From the NCBI GenBank assembly GCA_002706885.1, contig PAKY01000020.1, positions 1 to 64,000 on the forward strand: 64,000 bases of DNA, given 5' to 3'. The position numbers and the translations under genes were made by a program. Below the pieces are notes generated by a model. It made no database searches, had not been told where the DNA came from, and was given only the letters and a program-made list of their open reading frames with translations. Each line of letters begins with the position of its first letter. Positions within the stretch are counted from its first letter, which is position 1. This stretch comes from Phycisphaerae bacterium (GTDB lineage: Bacteria; Planctomycetota; Phycisphaerae; Phycisphaerales; UBA1924). This document shows, in pieces, positions 34,601 to 41,668 of this stretch.

Positions 34601-36452
34601 CGACCAGAACGACGTGAACTTCGTGCAGCAGGTCGCGAACGTGCTCGCGGGCGCTATCCAGCGTCGTCATGCGGAGCAGGAGGTCGCGGAGCGCGAGGAT
34701 CGGTTCCGAGCGATGGCGGACAACATCGCCCAACTCGCGTGGATGGCGGACGAGTCGGGGTGGATCTTCTGGTACAACCGCCGGTGGTTCGACTTCACGG
34801 GCACGACGCTCGACGCGATGGAGGGGTGGGGGTGGCAGAGCGTCCATCATCCCGAGCACCTCGAGCGTGTTCTCAAGCGGTTCCGGGGGTGTGTCGAGGC
34901 GGGCGTCGAGTGGGAAGACACCTTCCCGCTCCGCGGCGCGGACGGAGCGTACCGGTGGTTCCTGTCGCGGGCGCGTCCGATCCGAAACGCGAACGGCAAG
35001 ATCCGACTCTGGTTCGGAACGAACACGGACATCACCGAGCAGCTCGAGACGGAGCGCAAGCTGCACGAAAGCCGGGAGACGCTCCAGGCGATCATCGACA
35101 ACGCGCCCGCGGCGGTGTATGCGAAGGACTTCGACGGGCGGTACGTTCTGAGCAACACGCGTCACGCCGAAGTGCTCGGATCGGTCCCCGAGAAGGTCAT
35201 CGGCATGACGGACGCGGACTTCGCGACGTCTGCCGCGGGCGCGGCGGAGTATCAGGCGAACGATCGGCGCGTCTGGGAGTCGGGTCGTTCGATCGAGGTC
35301 GAGGAGCTGGTCCCGGCGCCTGACGGCGATCGCGTGTTCCTGACGCTCAAGTTCCCGCTTCGCGCCTCGGACGGATCGATCTACGCGGTGTGCGGTGTGT
35401 CACCCGAGATCACGCAGCGGAAGCGCGACGAGCGGCATCTGCAGACGGTGATGGGGGAGTTGAATCATCGCGTGAAGAACACGCTCGCGGTGATTCAATC
35501 GATCACGACGCAGACGGCGAAGCACGCGACGACAGTCGACGGGTTCACCGCGAATCTCGTTGAACGGCTGCGATCGATGGGCGATGCCCACGCGCTGCTC
35601 ACCAAGTCGGATTGGTACGGCGCCGAGCTGCGATCGATCCTTGAGGCCGAGCTGCTTCCCCGGATCGGCGAGCCCGGACAACTCGCGCTTGAGGGCCCGT
35701 CGATCACGCTCCGTCCGAAGACGGCGCTCGCGCTCCACATGGTCATCCACGAACTGGCGACAAACGCCTCGAAGTACGGGGCGCTCGCGACCACGGATGG
35801 GAGGCTGCGGATCCGTTGGCGGTTCGACACGAGCGACACGCCAGACGACACCGCGCGGATCGAATGGGTCGAACGCGGGGTTCCGAACATCGATCGCGAG
35901 AAGCACGAGGGGTTCGGGCTACGGATGATTCACGAGGTCCTCGAGTACGAGCTCGGGGGTTCGATCGAACGGAGGTTCGAGGCGAAGGGGTTCGAGTGTT
36001 CGATCCGTCTGCCACTCCGGCGGATCGCGGCCGCGGGCGTCCTGAGCGGCGAGGCGAACGCAAACAGCGCAGGAGGCGTGCTCATCGTCGAGGATTCGCT
36101 ACCGCTCGCGACGCAGCTTGTCGATCGTGTCCGCGACGCGGGATATCCGGTCGTTGGCCCGGTCGCCACCGTTGACGCGGCGCTGCGGCTCCTCGAGAAC
36201 TCGACGTGCACCGCGGCGTTGCTCGATGTCGATCTGGATGGCGACCGCGTCTTCCCGGTGGCGAGGCGGGTCGAAGAGCTCGGGGCACCGTACGCGTTCG
36301 TGACCGGCTACGACACGAGCGATCTGCCTCCGGAGTTCCGGGACGTCACGTTCTTTTCGAAGCCGATGGACTTCGATCGGGTCCGGCAGTGGCTCGACGA
36401 GCAGGTCGACGGACTCGAAGGAGGCGATTCGGAGGAGGCGGCGCGTGAGTAG
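31608..36452 (+). CDS. Hybrid CheB-CheR-PAS-GAF-HWE histidine kinase with receiver
   Basis: 1614 residues. CheB methylesterase (about 18-205) with S26 in GASAGG, H53 in VQHLDP and D145 in GTGTDGT. CheR methyltransferase (about 235-505) with WTPGCASGEE and FATDIDDEAV. A PAS-like part is followed by a coiled coil (about 665-745, heptads of NEEL and SEEL type). Then PAS, GAF (about 885-1035) and two PAS domains. The HWE dimerisation region has LNHRVKNTLAVIQS, with the ATPase HELATNASKYGAL and the WxE motif in IEWVERG. A C-terminal receiver has phospho-Asp in LLDVDLD and Lys in FSKPMD. All catalytic sets look intact. Soluble. The stop overlaps the next gene by 8 bases. Confidence 0.93.
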   Translation: MGQGKDSSVNGDRASGGVPVVGVGASAGGLDAFRRFLEALPVQTGAAFVLVQHLDPTHESLMAGLLSRSTSMTVKEITDGEAIEANTVFVIPPDRYVTVKDGRLVLTHPSQARGKRMAVDELFRSIAEELGRRAIGVVLSGTGTDGTMGLRAIKAAGGLAIAQDPATAAHPGMPRSATDQNLADLTLEIAAMPAAIARFIAHPYSRGESNAGLVAFEIDERDEAEEADPAEIGEVISIVRDRIGLDLDAYKRSTLVRRVHRRMGLRHADSLGDYVALLNGPEGQEELEELARDVHINVTDFFRDTEAFASLEKNVIPRLYEAAVTRPAGDRTIRVWTPGCASGEEAYSIAISLLEGKRKHAGGDASITLQLFATDIDDEAVQAAREGVFSESSVAHLGEARRDRYFFEMDELGLYRVRPFVRDMITFASHDLLGDPPFSKIDLVSCRNLLIYLRQEGQRRAMQVFHFALRQNGYLFLGTSEGISSQTRLFRTVDKKWRIYQRLDNKPQRTLPQFQQREARTERSGRDERSSARSSPPPIEALIAAKCAPPTAGTDHDHRVLYLSGDLIEFLDLPRGSAEPLLTEMLREELRTRVRSAMYRAAREDEEVVAHGRATARDGTPMSYEATVRRASSADLGDSLLLVSFRRLVETPSDDQPVNQELAQELEATRADLQATVAELENANEELRASNEEASTMNEELQSSNEELETQSEELRSVNEELTTLNQQLREKIDEVQEAHADIANLFASVKLPAIFLDKGFCIRRYTPEARKLLNVIEADIGRPLRHLTGECIDDGLHEAAAEVLDTLAPLEAEVRTSEGAWYLRRILPYRTEDDRIAGVVVTFADVTRLRQLSESLSRQQQQQAQVIDLGLAALREQSIKTIALQASRSLSAKLGAPLVKVLQMEEGGAFSILAGVGWDDRAMAGEVVPGSRDSQAGYTLERNEPVVVQDLPNEPRFRGPELLLRHGVKSGVSVVLHGPEGRAFGVLGVHDTERRKFDQNDVNFVQQVANVLAGAIQRRHAEQEVAEREDRFRAMADNIAQLAWMADESGWIFWYNRRWFDFTGTTLDAMEGWGWQSVHHPEHLERVLKRFRGCVEAGVEWEDTFPLRGADGAYRWFLSRARPIRNANGKIRLWFGTNTDITEQLETERKLHESRETLQAIIDNAPAAVYAKDFDGRYVLSNTRHAEVLGSVPEKVIGMTDADFATSAAGAAEYQANDRRVWESGRSIEVEELVPAPDGDRVFLTLKFPLRASDGSIYAVCGVSPEITQRKRDERHLQTVMGELNHRVKNTLAVIQSITTQTAKHATTVDGFTANLVERLRSMGDAHALLTKSDWYGAELRSILEAELLPRIGEPGQLALEGPSITLRPKTALALHMVIHELATNASKYGALATTDGRLRIRWRFDTSDTPDDTARIEWVERGVPNIDREKHEGFGLRMIHEVLEYELGGSIERRFEAKGFECSIRLPLRRIAAAGVLSGEANANSAGGVLIVEDSLPLATQLVDRVRDAGYPVVGPVATVDAALRLLENSTCTAALLDVDLDGDRVFPVARRVEELGAPYAFVTGYDTSDLPPEFRDVTFFSKPMDFDRVRQWLDEQVDGLEGGDSEEAARE

Positions 36453-37095
36453 CGATCGGACGTTGTCGATTGATGAGGCGGTGACCGATCGGGTGAGCGT
36501 GCTCTGTCGCGTGGCGGGGATCGTGCGTCACGACATGGGCAACTTTCTGTATCCCAGCGCATCCGCGGGTCGGGAGGCGCAGGAGGGCGGTGTGAGCGAT
36601 CGGTTCCGGCGCTATGCCCGCGACTGTCAGTTGCTCGTGGACACCGTGGACGAGATGCGGGAGGCGTTGCGGTGCTTCCGGCTGGAGCCGTCCCCGGGCG
36701 AGGCGAAGACGATCGAGCTTCGGGAGTGGTGGCCCCGGTTCAATCGGCTCGGCAACACGCTGCTCGACCGTGAACGGCGGTGCTCGCTCGACGCGGAGTC
36801 GCCCGACGTCGAGATCGGAGTTCCGGCGAGCGTCGTGAGCGTGATCGTCGCCGCGGTCTTTGCGGCGATCGAGCTTCGGGCAGAGGAGCGTGCGGTGGGC
36901 TCGGTCGGTCTCTCGGCGTCGCCGGTGGACGGGAGATTAACGCTTCGCGTGCTCGCGACCGAGGAGGGCGGCGACGGTCCGATGCCCGTGCCGTCGCTCG
37001 CCAGTCGGATCGCGGCGTCGCACGGGGGAAGCGTGTCTTCCAGGCTGGGCGGAAAAGGAACGCTGTTCGAGGTGTCGCTGCCGCGCCCCGATTAG
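36445..37095 (+). CDS. Small histidine-kinase/phosphotransferase-like protein
   Basis: 216 residues from GTG 36445. The gene overlaps the hybrid kinase by 8 bases, so it is translationally coupled to it. Near residue 29 is VRHDMGNFLYP, which looks like the H box (H-D-x-x-N) of a kinase or of a ChpT-like phosphotransferase, in a helical region (about 1-90). The C-terminal part (about 120-216) has the outline of a GHKL ATPase fold ending GGKGTLFEVSLP. However, the N box and G1 box are not recognisable, so it may not bind ATP. It could relay phosphate from the hybrid kinase to a separate receiver. Confidence 0.6.
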   Translation: MSSDRTLSIDEAVTDRVSVLCRVAGIVRHDMGNFLYPSASAGREAQEGGVSDRFRRYARDCQLLVDTVDEMREALRCFRLEPSPGEAKTIELREWWPRFNRLGNTLLDRERRCSLDAESPDVEIGVPASVVSVIVAAVFAAIELRAEERAVGSVGLSASPVDGRLTLRVLATEEGGDGPMPVPSLASRIAASHGGSVSSRLGGKGTLFEVSLPRPD

Positions 37096-37101
37096 GGTCG
37101 C

Positions 37102-37126
37102 TTGACTGTCGCAAATTGCGATGAAA
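37102..37126 (+). promoter_or_regulatory. Palindrome in a promoter-like region upstream of the PEP-CTERM gene
   Basis: TCGCAA-A-TTGCGA at 37109-37121 follows TTGACT (37102-37107). The core GCAAATTGC is the same as in the two HxlR operators at 24795 and 24833. It would lie between the -35 and -10 of a promoter reading right. No convincing -10 follows. Confidence 0.4.
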
Positions 37127-37342
37127 TGTACCGTTGCGGCGTGAACGCGCGAGTGGAACAGTTTCCAGATGCCGCTCGCCGCCAGTCGAGTCTCCGTGAA
37201 GATTTGATGAGTTCGCTTGTTGGGTGCTCCGGCCGACCAGCGTGTCCACTAGCGTTTGCTCCATAGGACACGAGCGGCGGTGGGGTGTGGGCCCTGCCGT
37301 CGGAGAGACACGGGCGAATTCGCCAGAGAGAGAGGACAGGAC

Positions 37343-37981
37343 ATGAAGTGCGCGATTGGTATCGCCGCGTTCATCGCCTCCGCCGCGACGGCGGGGACGG
37401 TGACCGTTTACGACGCCGACTTCTCGGTTGACGGGATCGGCTTCGACCACACCAGCAACGGCAACGCGCTCGAGGCGTCGCCGGCCGTTGGCCCGAACTT
37501 CACGCTCTCCTACCCGAGCATCCCCTCGAGCGACACGACGCTCAACTTCTTCATCACGGGTGGTGGCACGCTCACCTCGAGCGACTTCGGTGGCGCTCAC
37601 TCGTTCGAGAGCTTCGATATCGACGTCTCGCAGTACGACGAGGTCTCGATCAGCTTCATCAACGACTTCCTCGGAACCGATTCGTTCAACAACGCGCCGG
37701 CCGAGTTCATCGAGTACTACTACACGCTCGATGGCGGCGCCCAGACCCAGTTCTTCTTCTTCACCGACGATCCAAATGGCCCGGACCTCAACGCTTCGAC
37801 CTTCGTGAACGTCGCGGGCGTCAGCACCCTCCGCGTTGGCCTGAACGCCAACGTCGATGGCGCCGGCGATGGCTTCGACCTCTCGTCGGTCACGGTCACC
37901 GGCACGCCGGTCCCGGCGCCGGCCACGATCGCGCTGACCGGCCTCGCGGGACTCGCCGCGGCCCGTCGTCGTCGCGCCTGA
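37343..37981 (+). CDS. Exported protein with PEP-CTERM-like sorting tail
   Basis: 212 residues from ATG 37343 (GGACAGG upstream). Signal peptide IGIAAFIASAATAG. Beta-rich body rich in Asp, Phe and Thr, with FDIDVSQYDEVSISFIND. Tail VPAPATIALTGLAGLAAARRRRA, the clearest sorting signal of the five in the window. A terminator follows. Function unknown. Confidence 0.8.
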   Translation: MKCAIGIAAFIASAATAGTVTVYDADFSVDGIGFDHTSNGNALEASPAVGPNFTLSYPSIPSSDTTLNFFITGGGTLTSSDFGGAHSFESFDIDVSQYDEVSISFINDFLGTDSFNNAPAEFIEYYYTLDGGAQTQFFFFTDDPNGPDLNASTFVNVAGVSTLRVGLNANVDGAGDGFDLSSVTVTGTPVPAPATIALTGLAGLAAARRRRA

Positions 37982-38012
37982 TCGCGAGCCGATGATTCGA
38001 TCAGATCCTGGG

Positions 38013-38047
38013 AAGGGCGGGGGCAAAGGCTCCCGCCCTTCTTGTCT
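38013..38047 (+). terminator. Intrinsic terminator of the 37343 gene
   Basis: AAGGGCGGG (38013-38021) and CCCGCCCTT (38032-38040) with a 10-base loop, followed by CTTGTCTT. It starts 32 bases after the stop. Confidence 0.75.
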
Positions 38048-38098
38048 TGATAGTGGCGCCTGATCGAATGACGGCGGATCGCCTCGCCCGTTTCGCGC

Positions 38099-38905
38099 TC
38101 AACAGCCCTCCCCGAAGATCTCGAGGAACGCGGTGACGTCCGCAATATCAAGTTCGCCGAACGGCTCGGCAAGGTCGGCCGGGCTGCACGGCTCGGGCGG
38201 GGCGGAGCGTTCGGCGGTGACGTCGAATCCGCCGGAGCCGTTGGGTGTAAAGACCACGTTCCGATCGCCGAGCGGGAACCCGGTTTCGTTCTCTTCGAAA
38301 GACTGGAAGACCGTTGGCGACGAGGTCGAAAACGGTGTCTGCGTTGAGAACGACCATTCGGACCCCGGGGTCTCCGCGTCCGTTACGCCGACGACGAGTT
38401 CGGCGTTGAGCGCGTCGTCGCCAAGAGGAAGGCTGCGATCAAACCCGAACACGATCGTTCCGTCGCTCAGGAGCTGTGCCTGGAAGGCATAGCCCTGATC
38501 CTCGTTCGAGTCGGATCGGACGTCCGACCATGTGACGACAAGCCGATCGTTTTCGACCAGCGCGAAGATCGCTCCTCCGTCCTCGGTTGAGAGGTCGGTC
38601 CAGAACGGTCCGATGACCGGCGGTTCTGCGTCGAGCAGGTCGGACGGTTCGGGGCAGCACGCGAGCTCATCGTCCGAGCCGAGCGTGACTTTGCCGCCGA
38701 CGTAGACGAAGACCCGGTCGTAGGTCTCGCCGGCGAATGCGAACGGCGTCGGAAGCTTCACGGCGACCCGCTCGCTCTCGGAACTGTCCTGAAGCTCGAA
38801 GAGCTGGCTTCCGAGATCGCTTTCCCAGATCGGTGGAAGGGCGTCGGCCTGTCCGGCGGCGACGATGAGGGCGGCGGAGATCGACGTGGCTATCGGTGTC
38901 TTCAT
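38099..38905 (-). CDS. Secreted protein, nidogen-like fold, single dockerin repeat
   Basis: 268 residues from ATG 38905; signal peptide SISAALIVAAGQADA. The body has YDRVFVYVGGKVTLGSDDE, IGPFWTDLSTEDGGAIF, VVTWSDV and QAQLLSDGTIVFGF, a pattern like the extracellular NIDO domain. The end has only one half of a GC-type dockerin (AEPFGELDIADVTAFLEIFG) and stops at EGC, so it may be truncated or a half-dockerin. The gene runs toward the rightward PEP-CTERM gene. Confidence 0.7.
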   Translation of the reverse strand: MKTPIATSISAALIVAAGQADALPPIWESDLGSQLFELQDSSESERVAVKLPTPFAFAGETYDRVFVYVGGKVTLGSDDELACCPEPSDLLDAEPPVIGPFWTDLSTEDGGAIFALVENDRLVVTWSDVRSDSNEDQGYAFQAQLLSDGTIVFGFDRSLPLGDDALNAELVVGVTDAETPGSEWSFSTQTPFSTSSPTVFQSFEENETGFPLGDRNVVFTPNGSGGFDVTAERSAPPEPCSPADLAEPFGELDIADVTAFLEIFGEGC

Positions 38906-39042
38906 GTCTTGACCGTGCCACGACGATCGCGCGCCCGCCACTAAGAGGCGGCTCAGATACCTGAGCGATTGCTCACTTGAAGTGTTTTTCGCGGAATTCC
39001 CCGTGCAGCGCCTCAATACGACGCGATAGGGCGGAGCGAAAA

Positions 39043-39124
39043 TGGGCGCGGCAGGATTCGAACCTGCGAAGGCATCGCCAGCAGATTTACAGTCTGCCCC
39101 CTTTGGCCACTTGGGTACACGCCC
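39043..39124 (-). tRNA. tRNA-Tyr (anticodon GTA)
   Basis: On the minus strand the acceptor GGGCGTG (39124-39118) pairs with CGCGCCC (39050-39044), discriminator A at 39043. Anticodon loop CTGTAAA gives GTA. Long variable arm; T arm GCAGGTTCGAATCCTGC. No CCA encoded. Confidence 0.97.
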
Positions 39125-39223
39125 GGCCACCGAATTGTCGGTCCCGCGAGACCTCCCGATCCCGCAGGCCGCGATTCTAGACCGCCTCCTTGTCGGCGGT
39201 CGAGTCCGCGTCCTGCCGGGGGG

Positions 39224-40579
39224 TCAGGCGTTGCGCCATGGGCCGGTAATGGCGATCGTTTCGCCCGTGTGCTGGACGTTGACGAACATGGTCGAGCCGT
39301 CCGGGCTGAAGCAGGCGCCCGCGAACTCGCTCGTGTTGGCGGCGTTACGGGCGAACTTGAACAGCTCCCCCTCGGGCGTCACGCCGACCACGAACTGCTC
39401 GCCGGAACCGTCCTCGCAGAGGAACAGGTCTCCGTTCGGCGCCACCGTCGCGTTGTCGGGCATATCGAGAACGTCCCCGTCGTGGGACTCGACAAAGAGC
39501 TTGATCCTGTCGGCCTTGTCACCCTCGGTCGCGGGCGAGAGCTTCCAGACCTGCCCCTTCCGAGCCGGGCCGCCGCTCGTGCACACGACGTAGACGCCCT
39601 CGTTGCCCCAGAAGATGCCTTCGCCACGGGCGAAGCGGGTCGCCCCGCCGTCGAACCCTCGCTGCCGCAGATCGTCCGCGGGGGCGTCGATGTCCTCCAG
39701 CGCAATCCACTCGGCGTCGAGCTCATCGCAGATCTCGACGGTTGTCTGTCGCCAGTTCCGGCTGTCGAAGCTCGGTCGATCCTTGATCGCGAGGGCCTCG
39801 AGCCGGCCGCCGTCGTGCATCTTCTCGCGGGTGTTGGGGACGTAGCGGTAGAGCAGGCCGTCGCCGCGGTCCTCAGTCAGATAGACGACGCCCGTCCGAG
39901 GGTCGATGGCGACCGCCTCGTGGTTGAATCGCCCCATGCCCGTGATCGGCTTCGGCTTCGCGAGTCCGCCCTCGACGGTCGCGGGAACTTCGAAGACGTA
40001 TCCGTGGTCCTTCGCTCGGCCCTGGGCGCCCTTCGTGGTCACGTCCTCCTCGCATGTGAGCCAGGACCCCCACGGCGTCGGCCCGCCCGCGCAGTTTCGG
40101 ATCGTGCCCGCGAGCGAGAGATACTGCCGCTCGAGCTTCCCGGTCTTGGTGTTGTAGACGAGCGTCGTCGTGCCGCCGTATGACGGCTCGCCGTCGGCGC
40201 CCGCGTCGTAGATGTCATCACGATCCACATGGTCGAGGAGCGCGTTCGAAGGGCCGAAAGCGCCATTCAACGGGTCGGCTGTCGAGACCTCGTGGTTCCG
40301 GACCAGCACCGTCAGGCCGTTCCCTGCGTCGAACGCCGCCATGCCGTCGGCCTTGCCCGGCACGCGAAGGCCGTCGTCCATGGTCTGGCCAACTCGGCTG
40401 AGGGCCGTGTACGTGAATCCCGCGGGGAGATCGAGCAAGCCCTTCGGATCGGGCGAAAGCGGGCCGTACGGAGAACTCGACTTCCGCGCGACGGCTCTGC
40501 CCGCGATGAGCTTCGACACACCGACGAACCCGAGCGACACACCACCCGCTGCGGCGAGGAACTCTCGACGTGACTGCAT
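39224..40579 (-). CDS. PhoX-like (DUF839) protein with Tat signal
   Basis: 451 residues. Twin-arginine signal SRREFLAAAGG. The rest is a beta-propeller-like PhoX/DUF839 protein: TVLVRNHE, WGSWLTCEED, MGRFNHEAVAIDP, YLTEDRGDGLLYRY and NEGVYVV. PhoX enzymes are Ca/Fe-dependent alkaline phosphatases. The acidic and Asn-His-Glu residues expected for metal binding appear to be present, but this shorter form is often annotated only as DUF839. Exported folded, probably periplasmic. Confidence 0.85.
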   Translation of the reverse strand: MQSRREFLAAAGGVSLGFVGVSKLIAGRAVARKSSSPYGPLSPDPKGLLDLPAGFTYTALSRVGQTMDDGLRVPGKADGMAAFDAGNGLTVLVRNHEVSTADPLNGAFGPSNALLDHVDRDDIYDAGADGEPSYGGTTTLVYNTKTGKLERQYLSLAGTIRNCAGGPTPWGSWLTCEEDVTTKGAQGRAKDHGYVFEVPATVEGGLAKPKPITGMGRFNHEAVAIDPRTGVVYLTEDRGDGLLYRYVPNTREKMHDGGRLEALAIKDRPSFDSRNWRQTTVEICDELDAEWIALEDIDAPADDLRQRGFDGGATRFARGEGIFWGNEGVYVVCTSGGPARKGQVWKLSPATEGDKADRIKLFVESHDGDVLDMPDNATVAPNGDLFLCEDGSGEQFVVGVTPEGELFKFARNAANTSEFAGACFSPDGSTMFVNVQHTGETIAITGPWRNA

Positions 40580-40724
40580 CCTGATCTCCGTTTCATCCGT
40601 TGAGACCGCACGGCCGAAACCGGGTCGATCCCGATGCGTTCCCCCGCCGCCAAGCCGGATCAGCCTCCGCGCAGATCCGTCGCGACGCCACGAACCGAAT
40701 CGTACGGGTCCGTCTCTGCGCTCG

Positions 40725-41234
40725 CTACCGATCGGGGATTGTCCCGAGCATCGGAAGGCGCCTCATGCGGACGCCGTCGATCCCCGCTCCGTAGTAGTCC
40801 GGTAGCGGCTCGACCACGCCGAACCCGATCGAGGTGTACAGCGACAGCGCAGCGGTATTCGACGCACGGGCCTCGAGATACACGCGTTCGACGCCCTCAG
40901 ACGCGAGCGAATCGAGCGTCGTGGTCACGAGCGTTCGCCCGATGCCGAGCCCGCCCATCGCCGGATCGACGGCGAGGCTGTAGACCCGACCGGATCGCCA
41001 GTTGGCGTGTGCGCGGACCAGCGCGACGCACCAGCCGACCGAGTTCCCGCCCGATTCGGCGACGATCGACCGCGCACGCGGGTTCGCGAGCAGCGCTCGG
41101 ATACGCGCAATCGGGAACCGCTCGTTGGGATTGGCGAACGCCGCCGCCTCGATACGCTCGATCGACGGCGCATCGGCCATGAATGCGCCGCGGAGTTTCA
41201 CTCCAGAACACCGCTCTGCCGTATCAAGCGTCAT
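40725..41234 (-). CDS. GNAT N-acetyltransferase (RimI-like)
   Basis: 169 residues from ATG 41234, chosen because VKLRGAFMADAPSIERIE is the usual GNAT first strand and helix. The acetyl-CoA loop GGLGIGRTLV is a good Q/RxxGxG/A motif, followed by YLEARASNTAALSLYTSIGF, typical of RimI. May acetylate a ribosomal or other protein N-terminus; substrate not certain. Confidence 0.85.
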   Translation of the reverse strand: MTLDTAERCSGVKLRGAFMADAPSIERIEAAAFANPNERFPIARIRALLANPRARSIVAESGGNSVGWCVALVRAHANWRSGRVYSLAVDPAMGGLGIGRTLVTTTLDSLASEGVERVYLEARASNTAALSLYTSIGFGVVEPLPDYYGAGIDGVRMRRLPMLGTIPDR

Positions 41235-41668
41235 CGTTCGGCCGACCGGCCCGGTCCTTCTTGAGGCGGTCGTTGCCGCTTCGCCGCGACTCGACGCCTT
41301 CCGCGGCGGTCCGAGCGCGGGAGATTGAATCACCACCCCCGACCGGGGGTCAAGTGGCGGCGTCCTGTCGAGTCGCGTTCGGAAGGAAAGTGGAAAAAAA
41401 CCTACATCGCATCAGGTGTTGTTCTTGCGTCGGACCCACTCTGTCTGCTACATAGGTTTGAAGTGGACTGGAAAGGTCCGCTGTCCCGAGGCCACTCGGG
41501 TCGCCACCCGGACGAACGGCGCCAAGCCCCCCGGCGCCGCCGAGAGATGGCACAGGCTTGGTTGAACCCGAACAGGACCGACGGTTCGACCTCAAACCAA
41601 GGCGACGGCTGTAGCAAAGGAACGCCGGGGCGAGGATCGCATCCACTGCCCGCGCCGCAGGAAAGGGA
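41235..41668. other. Divergent intergenic region before the protease array
   Basis: No gene seen. A weak promoter pair reads right: TTGCGT (41425-41430), 18 bases, TACATA (41449-41454). This would give a leader of about 210 bases before the first protease gene. The rest is GC-rich and featureless to me. Confidence 0.35.
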
